The translations under genes and the position numbers were made by a program. From DASPJR01 sp035628505 (GTDB lineage Bacteria > Planctomycetota > SZUA-567 > H5-PLA8): 26,897 nt of DNA. The notes beneath the pieces were generated by a model, which had not been told where the DNA came from, ran no database searches, and saw nothing but the letters and a program-made list of their open reading frames with translations. Shown here one piece after another: positions 21,863-26,897 of the stretch (positions are counted from its first letter, which is position 1; every line of letters begins with the position of its first letter). The stretch covers positions 1-26,897 of the forward strand of contig DASPJR010000230.1 in assembly GCA_035628505.1 (NCBI GenBank), written 5' to 3'.

Positions 21863-21935
21863 TAGCCCGGATGGGAATCGAACCCACACTGAAAGGATTT
21901 TAAGTCCTCTGCCTCTGCCGTTGGGCTACCGGGCC
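21863..21935 (-). tRNA. tRNA with anticodon UAA (Leu codon UUA) but a short variable loop
   Basis: The minus strand folds into a regular 73-nt cloverleaf: acceptor GGCCCGG/CCGGGCT (7 bp, first pair G-U), D stem GCCC/AGGC (three pairs plus a C-A mismatch), anticodon stem GAGGA/TCCTT with loop CTTAAAA, variable loop TCAGT (5 nt), T stem GTGGG/CCCAT with loop TTCGAAT, and A73. The anticodon UAA occupies 21900-21902. CCA is not encoded. Bacterial tRNA-Leu normally has a long variable arm; this one does not, so amino-acid identity is uncertain. The gene stands alone between a dispersed repeat and the SpoIIE phosphatase gene. Confidence 0.85.
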
Positions 21936-22052
21936 ACTCTTCTGAAAAGAAGTTAGCACAGCTTCAAAAACCTGCCCAAGAAAATTGTCGCATCGCTTTC
22001 GCGGGTAGCGAAACGACGCAGTGAATTCTGCGTGGTCTGACTTGATCGTGCG

Positions 22053-23090
22053 TCATTGCACTTTAATGGTGACTAGAGAGATGTCGTCGGCCTGGCGGCC
22101 TTCCTCGAACATCTTCTCGGCGCTATACCAGACCTGCGAGTTAATATCGTCGACCTTCCGCGAATAGTTCTTGCGCAGAACGCTGCCGAACCATGGCTCT
22201 CCCAAATCATCTGGCGGCAGGCCCGGCAGTTCAATTAATCCGTCGGTGTAGAACAGGATGAGATCTCCGGATTGAATCGTGATCGTGCGTTCCTCCAGCA
22301 CCTTATCGAAGCGCCGCCCTGCGTCGACGCCCATGGCCAGACCATTTGAATCAAGCTCAAGGATGTCCGGCTTGCGCGCCGGGTTATAGATGAGCGCCGG
22401 CGGATGGCCAGCCCGTACATAGCTGAGTGTCTTTTCAGCAAGGTCGAAGATGCCATAACTTCCTGTGGCGAAGACGCCCTGCATCACATCCGCGTGCAGT
22501 TCGGCGTTCACGGCGGAGAGGCATTCCCGGGGAGTCTTGCCGTTGCGGGCAAACATCATGCAGAGCTTCTTCGTCACTGCCATGACCATGCAGGCTTCGA
22601 CGCCGTGGCCTGAGGCGTCGCCGATTGCAACGCCGAGGCGGCGGCCGGGCAGTTCGACGAAACCATAGAAGTCGCCGCCGATGCCCATTTTCGGCTGGTA
22701 GATACACGCGATGTCCAAGCCGTCGAAGCGCGGGGCATCGTGAAGCATGTGGCGCTGCTGCAGGCGGGCCTCGTGGAGCGCCTGGCGCAGGCCGCTTAAG
22801 GCCGCATCGGCGCCCCTCTGGCGCTTCTGCGGCGGGAGGCCACTCAGTGCGGCCGCACAGACCTTCAGGTGCTCCTGTATCTGAAAGGGCAGATCATGCA
22901 GCAGCGCCTGGCCGCGCTCAGGTGGAACGATAATGGTGTTGATAATTTCCCCGCAATGCGGACAGAACCAGCGGTTGCGGGAATCATGCTGAGCCCAGAT
23001 ATCAGGTGTCTCGCGCAACGCTCGGCGCAGCATCGCAACGGTCTGACGGGGACTGTCGCCTTGAAGAGGTGCAGGTTGATCCACCATCAT
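22053..23090 (-). CDS. Zinc-finger-containing SpoIIE/RsbU-type PP2C phosphatase
   Basis: A 345-aa Ser/Thr protein phosphatase of the PPM/SpoIIE class. Such enzymes usually dephosphorylate anti-anti-sigma factors in partner-switching pathways. The C-terminal catalytic domain (about 120-345) has IGGDFYGF, GVAIGDASGHGVEACM, ILFYTDGLIEL and RQADDISLVTIKV, covering the metal-binding Asp residues. The N-terminal 100 residues hold CPHC (43-46) and HLKVC (74-78), a C-x2-C-x27-H-x3-C set that could bind zinc, in place of the usual PAS, GAF or response-regulator sensor. No STAS or anti-sigma kinase gene is adjacent. The start is ATG 23090 (ATG 23087 is an alternative); the ribosome-binding site is weak. 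Confidence 0.88.
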   Translation of the reverse strand: MMVDQPAPLQGDSPRQTVAMLRRALRETPDIWAQHDSRNRWFCPHCGEIINTIIVPPERGQALLHDLPFQIQEHLKVCAAALSGLPPQKRQRGADAALSGLRQALHEARLQQRHMLHDAPRFDGLDIACIYQPKMGIGGDFYGFVELPGRRLGVAIGDASGHGVEACMVMAVTKKLCMMFARNGKTPRECLSAVNAELHADVMQGVFATGSYGIFDLAEKTLSYVRAGHPPALIYNPARKPDILELDSNGLAMGVDAGRRFDKVLEERTITIQSGDLILFYTDGLIELPGLPPDDLGEPWFGSVLRKNYSRKVDDINSQVWYSAEKMFEEGRQADDISLVTIKVQ

Positions 23091-23109
23091 GCGTGTATCC
23101 TGCGTGTGC

Positions 23110-23200
23110 GTTGCTGCAATTCGCGTCTAATGATCGTTGTCAATATCGATATTGCCAAGAGAGCACAGCTTGTGCCTCCGCGTTTGAATTTTGCAGCAAC
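23110..23200. promoter_or_regulatory. Extended dyad upstream of the SpoIIE phosphatase gene
   Basis: GTTGCTGCAA (23110-23119) and TTGCAGCAAC (23191-23200) form a perfect 10-bp inverted repeat, extended inward by TTCGCG and CGCG..GAATT. Between them lies a perfect 14-bp palindrome CAATATCGATATTG (23141-23154). On the minus strand a TTGACA lies just inside, but with no clear -10. It is a candidate operator or folded leader 20-110 nt before the start codon. Confidence 0.45.
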
Positions 23201-23232
23201 ATAGCGCTGCTGGTGCGAATGACGCTAGAGTT

Positions 23233-23258
23233 CAAAAACTTGATAGTCTAAGTTTTTG
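23233..23258. promoter_or_regulatory. Perfect AT-rich stem-loop in the 411-nt intergenic region
   Basis: CAAAAACTT (23233-23241) pairs with AAGTTTTTG (23250-23258) over an 8-nt loop. A second short hairpin AGGGGC/GCCCCT lies at 23341-23346 with 23354-23359. Neither has a clean T-tract. No gene, promoter consensus or sigma-54 site was found in the rest of 23201-23501. Confidence 0.4.
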
Positions 23259-23501
23259 CCTTCATTGCCTTGTATGAGCAAAAATGTGCTGGGCACACTT
23301 TAGGTGCAAATGCGCAGTCTCAGTTGTCTTAGTTGTATTGAGGGGCTGTAAACGCCCCTGAGATCGCCGCACGCGCTCAAACCGGTTACGCTAACGATTA
23401 AAAATTTTTGAAAGCAGCGAGCCTTCTTTGGCGCTTTGCGAAAAGCACGGCCCTGCGGTGTATACCTTCGGTAAACAAGGATACATCGAGGTCTTTCCAT
23501 C

Positions 23502-25280
23502 ATGAAATTGAGCCTTCAAGACCGTCTGAGTGCTGCTGTGAAGGACGGCGCCCCGCTGATTGCCGTCGTGGCGGGTTCCGGCGAAGCGGCGCGAGCAGCC
23601 GTGCAGGCCGACTGCGATGTGCTCGTCGCGCTGAACGCCGGAGTGTACCGCAACCTTGGCCGAGGCAGCCTCGCGGCTTTTCTGCCGTATGGAAATGCAA
23701 ACGAGCAGGCCGAGCGGCTCCTGGTTGAGCATCTGCTGCCGCAGAGCCGCGACGTGCCTGTTGTGGCAGGCATGTTCGCAGGCGCGCCGGACGAGGAGAT
23801 CAGCGCGTACTTCGGGCGGCTCAAGCATCTGGGCGTCGAAGGCATTGCCAATTATCCGTCGGTCGGAATGTTCGATGGCAGTATCTGCCATACGCTTGAA
23901 TCCGAGGGCTTCACGATAAAGGAAGAGATCGCGCGGCTGGTCCAGGCGCAGGAGATGGGCTTTAAGACGCTCGCGTTTGTTTTTCGGCCAGAAGACGTAA
24001 AAGAATTTGTCGCGGCCGGGGTGGACGCGCTCGTGCTGGTGCTCGGCGTCACCCGCAGCGTTGACGATCTGCGCGAAAAGAAGGACCAGCTGCAACTGGC
24101 GATCACGCGCATTAACGCGATGCTGGCGGAAGTGAAGCACGCCGGCCGGCGGCTGCCGTGCCTGGCGTATGGCGGCCCGATCACGGCACCGGAAGACCTT
24201 GAGCAGCTTCTGCGTTTCTGCGCAATCGATGGTTTCGCCGGTGGCACTGTCTTTGAGCGGCTGCCGATGCGCGACATCATCAGTTCCACCGTGCGGCGCT
24301 TCAAAAGCATCGCGCTCGATTCGGGCCAGCGCACCAGCGAAGGCGGGCTGGGCCAGATGATTGGACGCAGCGAGCCAATGAAAGAGCTCTTCGCGCTGAT
24401 CAAGCGCATCGCCCCCTACGACGTGAACGTCTGTATTGAAGGCGAGTCTGGAACCGGCAAGGAATTGGTCGCCACGCAGATTCACCGCCTGAGCAAGCGA
24501 GCGCAGCAGGCGTTCGTCACGCTCAATTGTGGAGCCATTCCCGACACGCTGCTTGAAAGCGAGCTCTTCGGGCATGAAAAAGGCGCCTTCACCGGCGCGG
24601 ACCGCCGGCGGCTCGGAAAATTCGAACTGGCGCACCGCGGCACGCTGTTTCTGGATGAGATCGCGAACTTGAGTCCGCACGGACAGGTGGCCCTGCTGCG
24701 TGCGATTCAGCAGCGCGAGATCACGCGCGTGGGTGCCGAGAATTACATCCCGGTGGATGTGCGCATCCTGACGGCTTCAAACCAGCGGCTGGAACAGCTG
24801 GTCGAGGAAGGCCGCTTCCGCGCCGACCTGTTCCACCGGCTGAACCAGATCACGCTCACTGTTCCGCCGCTGCGCCAGCGACGCCATGATATTCCGCTGC
24901 TGGTCGACGACATCCTTTCGCGCCTTGAGATTCAGCTCAACCGGAAGATCGTGGGGCTCTCGCCGGCATTCCTTACGCGGCTGCAGCAGCATGTCTGGAA
25001 AGGCAACGTGCGCGAACTGCAGCATGTGATTCTGCATGCGGCGCTACGCGAAGACGGACCAGTCCTGGAGGGCCGCCATTTCGAGCCGCTCATGGCCGGT
25101 GCTGAAATTCCCGTGCTCACCGGCGCCGGCGGACGTAAGGACAGCGCCTGGTATGAAGCGGTGCGGCGCGCGTTACGTGAAGCGCGCGGCAACAAAAGCC
25201 GCGCGGCGGCATCGCTGGGCGTGACACGCAAGACGCTTTATGCCTGGCTGCAGGAACTTGAAACAGCCCCAATCCGTTGA
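23502..25280 (+). CDS. TIM-barrel (PEP-hydrolase-like) sigma-54 activator fusion
   Basis: A 592-aa transcriptional activator. Residues 1 to about 270 form a TIM-barrel domain of the PEP_hydrolase/signal-transduction type (VVAGSGEAARAAVQADCDVL, LNAGVYRNLGRGSLAAFLPY, VEGIANYPSVGMFDG, LAYGGPITAPEDLEQLL, GFAGGTVFERLP), taking the place of a sensor. The AAA+ domain follows (about 285-520): Walker A GESGTGKE (314-321), the sigma-54-contacting GAFTGA (361-366), Walker B LFLDE (Asp385-Glu386), and FRADLFHRLN. A Fis-type helix-turn-helix ends it (NKSRAAASLGVTRKTLYAWL). It should open sigma-54 promoters in response to a small-molecule ligand of the barrel. GAGGT lies 9 nt before the ATG. Confidence 0.9.
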   Translation: MKLSLQDRLSAAVKDGAPLIAVVAGSGEAARAAVQADCDVLVALNAGVYRNLGRGSLAAFLPYGNANEQAERLLVEHLLPQSRDVPVVAGMFAGAPDEEISAYFGRLKHLGVEGIANYPSVGMFDGSICHTLESEGFTIKEEIARLVQAQEMGFKTLAFVFRPEDVKEFVAAGVDALVLVLGVTRSVDDLREKKDQLQLAITRINAMLAEVKHAGRRLPCLAYGGPITAPEDLEQLLRFCAIDGFAGGTVFERLPMRDIISSTVRRFKSIALDSGQRTSEGGLGQMIGRSEPMKELFALIKRIAPYDVNVCIEGESGTGKELVATQIHRLSKRAQQAFVTLNCGAIPDTLLESELFGHEKGAFTGADRRRLGKFELAHRGTLFLDEIANLSPHGQVALLRAIQQREITRVGAENYIPVDVRILTASNQRLEQLVEEGRFRADLFHRLNQITLTVPPLRQRRHDIPLLVDDILSRLEIQLNRKIVGLSPAFLTRLQQHVWKGNVRELQHVILHAALREDGPVLEGRHFEPLMAGAEIPVLTGAGGRKDSAWYEAVRRALREARGNKSRAAASLGVTRKTLYAWLQELETAPIR

Positions 25281-26897
25281 TTACTTTTGACCCGGCGGAT
25301 CGTCATCAAACGACAGCCGCCGTTTCGGCCGCAGCGCCGTCCCGCCGCCTGCCGGCGGCGGAGGAGGCGGTGGAGGTGGAGGTGGCGGCGGTGGTGGTGG
25401 TGGGGGCACACTGGCCTTGGGCGGAGGTGGCGGCGGTGGCGGAACCGACGCTTTTGTCAGCTTTGGCACATCAAACGAGAACGCGTTTTTTGGTTTTTCC
25501 TGCGCCTTGATGCTCTGCGTCAGCGAGGCGCGGCGTTCGACGCTCAGCGACCATTCCACATCCCACAAGCGAGCGTGCGCATCGCCGCCGCCGGAGAAAA
25601 TCGAACAGCCATCGGACGAAACAGCGAGGGCCTGAATGCCTTTTGGATGCACGCCAAACGCCTGAACGCAGTTTCCGTTCAGAACTTCCCAGCAGCGCAG
25701 CAGCGTTTCAGGACCTTCGTTTCCGCCGGAGAAGAGGAAACGGCCGTCCGGCGATGCGGCCAGAGCGTGCACCGCTCCCTGCGGGGTTTTGCAGATGTGG
25801 TCGGGGATGGCCGTCTCAAGATTCCAGATGCGCAGCGTCTTGTCTTCGCCCGCAGAGATCAGCTTGCTCTTCGACGTCACGCAGACCGCGTAGACTTCGC
25901 CGATATGCCCCGAAAACTCTTTCAGGCACGCGCCGCTCGCCAGCGACCAGAGACGGATAGTTCCGTCGCGCGCCGCTGACACGGCCATGCGGCCGTCTGG
26001 CGTGAGCGCCACCGCGTTGATGGGTTCGGCGTGTCCCGGGAACGCCTTCACCCGTCTGCCGCTGCTGATCTCCCAGATAGCGACTGTCCGATCGTGGCTT
26101 CCAGAAAGTGCGAGCCGGCTGTCAGCACTGACGACGAGCGCGCTGACGGCATTCGTGTGGCCTTCCAGCGTGCGCAGGCATTTGCCGCCTTCCTTCAGCT
26201 CCCACACACGCAGCACGTCGTCGGCGCCAGCAGTTACCGCGTGGCGGTTGTCAGGAGTAATCGCGACGGCCTGAACGCTGCGCTTGTGACCTTCGAACAA
26301 TGCGGCGCTTGAGCCGTTATCCAGCTTCCACAGGCGCGCAGTCGTGTCTTCCGCGCCGCACGAGAGCCCGTACACTCCGTTCGCCGAAAGTGCCAGCGAG
26401 CGCACGCCTTTGGGATGTGCTTCGGCGGAAAAGACGAGGTATCCTGCAGCGATCTGTGTGCGCGGCAGCACTTTCGAAAGCTGCTTGTTTAACGTGAGCG
26501 CTTTAGGGTCGCGCTCAAAGCCGGGAACGGCACGCGCTTCTTTGAGCCATTCGGCGGCCGCGTAGTTGTCACGTTGCTCGAACGCGGCCTGTGCGGCCTG
26601 CATGTGTTCGGCAAACTTGCGGCTGGCATTCTGAATCTGCTCGTGGCTTTCTACGCGGCAGACCACCAGTGGCGCCTGCAGGTGTTCCGACGCGAGCGGC
26701 AGGTTGCGCAGCCCCTCGGCTAACATCACCGCTGTGCCCGATGGCGCGCGCTCGACCGCAAGATCCCAGAGCCGCAGCGGGTGGTTCTGGTTTTCAAGCG
26801 CACCCGAAAAGACAGCACGTCCATCGGGAGTGAGCGCAAGGGCATGAACACTTCCTGAATGACCCGTGAACGTGCGAAGGCAGCGTCCGCTGGCAAG
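25281..26897 (-). CDS. WD40-repeat protein with TPR-like insert and poly-proline tail, 5' end cut by window edge
   Basis: The frame stays open to the right edge, so the start lies outside. The first visible residues (GHSGSVHALALTPDGRAVF, RLWDLAV) end one WD40 propeller. A helical segment of about 80 residues follows (AFEQRDNYAAAEWLKEARAV and neighbours, TPR-like). Seven more WD40 repeats then make a second propeller, each ending LW, VW, IW or CW plus a typical DLA/ELKEG turn. The C-terminal tail has proline runs of eight and more separated by KASV, then a basic RPKRRLSFDDD end. Such proteins in planctomycetes often carry an N-terminal kinase; whether this one does is unseen. Its stop codon directly abuts that of the convergent activator gene. 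Confidence 0.85.
   Translation of the reverse strand, partial: LASGRCLRTFTGHSGSVHALALTPDGRAVFSGALENQNHPLRLWDLAVERAPSGTAVMLAEGLRNLPLASEHLQAPLVVCRVESHEQIQNASRKFAEHMQAAQAAFEQRDNYAAAEWLKEARAVPGFERDPKALTLNKQLSKVLPRTQIAAGYLVFSAEAHPKGVRSLALSANGVYGLSCGAEDTTARLWKLDNGSSAALFEGHKRSVQAVAITPDNRHAVTAGADDVLRVWELKEGGKCLRTLEGHTNAVSALVVSADSRLALSGSHDRTVAIWEISSGRRVKAFPGHAEPINAVALTPDGRMAVSAARDGTIRLWSLASGACLKEFSGHIGEVYAVCVTSKSKLISAGEDKTLRIWNLETAIPDHICKTPQGAVHALAASPDGRFLFSGGNEGPETLLRCWEVLNGNCVQAFGVHPKGIQALAVSSDGCSIFSGGGDAHARLWDVEWSLSVERRASLTQSIKAQEKPKNAFSFDVPKLTKASVPPPPPPPPKASVPPPPPPPPPPPPPPPPPPAGGGTALRPKRRLSFDDDPPGQK

Noticed and set aside
23400..23500. Sigma-54 promoter before the activator gene
   Set aside because: Candidate GG and GC pairs do not have the required 10-nt spacing.
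23391..24680. Long minus-strand open frame (429 codons) opposite the sigma-54 activator gene
   Set aside because: Antisense shadow of conserved motifs including Walker A and GAFTGA; no ribosome-binding site or recognisable domain.

Overview
This is a GC-rich bacterial chromosomal window. The gene content points to the Planctomycetota/PVC sphere or a neighbouring environmental phylum: a prenyltransferase-repeat (alpha/alpha-toroid) protein next to ExbB/ExbD genes, a DUF6600-type protein, WD40 proteins with poly-proline tails, a Hanks-type kinase fusion, a ceramidase-like secreted protein, a heptose kinase, and abundant short dispersed repeats. No 16S rRNA or other marker is present, so this placement is inference. 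No phage, transposase or CRISPR array was seen.

Layout. (1) 1-5887, plus strand: the 3' part of a secreted alpha/alpha-toroid protein, ExbB/TolQ, ExbD, two tandemly duplicated short ExbD-like proteins each with its own terminator, a membrane-anchored protein of unknown function, and a GT4 glycosyltransferase. The first five look like a proton-motive-force-driven envelope machine. (2) 5888-7868: a hairpin-rich leader, a secreted Cys-rich protein built from ten IPAxYETRT-type repeats, and a VOC-family protein. (3) 7914-10655: a minus-strand heptose-type GHMP kinase, then ahcY (S-adenosylhomocysteinase) bracketed by two 7-nt-periodic repeat arrays. (4) 10692-13815: a small membrane protein, a GNAT gene with no in-frame stop, and a DUF6600 protein with a very long disordered Ser/Arg/Asp tail. 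(5) 13895-14315: a nested palindromic noncoding island. (6) 14320-18243: a sugar phosphate isomerase/epimerase, a ceramidase-like secreted protein, a small exported CxxC protein and a CPBP-like membrane protein with a degenerate first motif. (7) 18400-23090: a 99-aa ferredoxin-fold-like protein, an MshEN-PilZ-Ser/Thr kinase fusion, small proteins among direct repeats, a 73-nt tRNA with anticodon UAA but no long variable arm, and a zinc-finger-SpoIIE phosphatase. (8) 23502-26897: a TIM-barrel/sigma-54 activator fusion, and a WD40 protein cut by the right edge.

The strongest candidates for something undescribed are the MshEN-PilZ-kinase fusion (18781-20820), the ExbB/ExbD/toroid cluster with duplicated short ExbDs (1-3634), the Cys-rich repeat protein with its structured leader (5990-7246), and the class-I-sized tRNA with UAA anticodon (21863-21935). 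All calls rest on reading the sequence and on memory of protein families; no database search was run.
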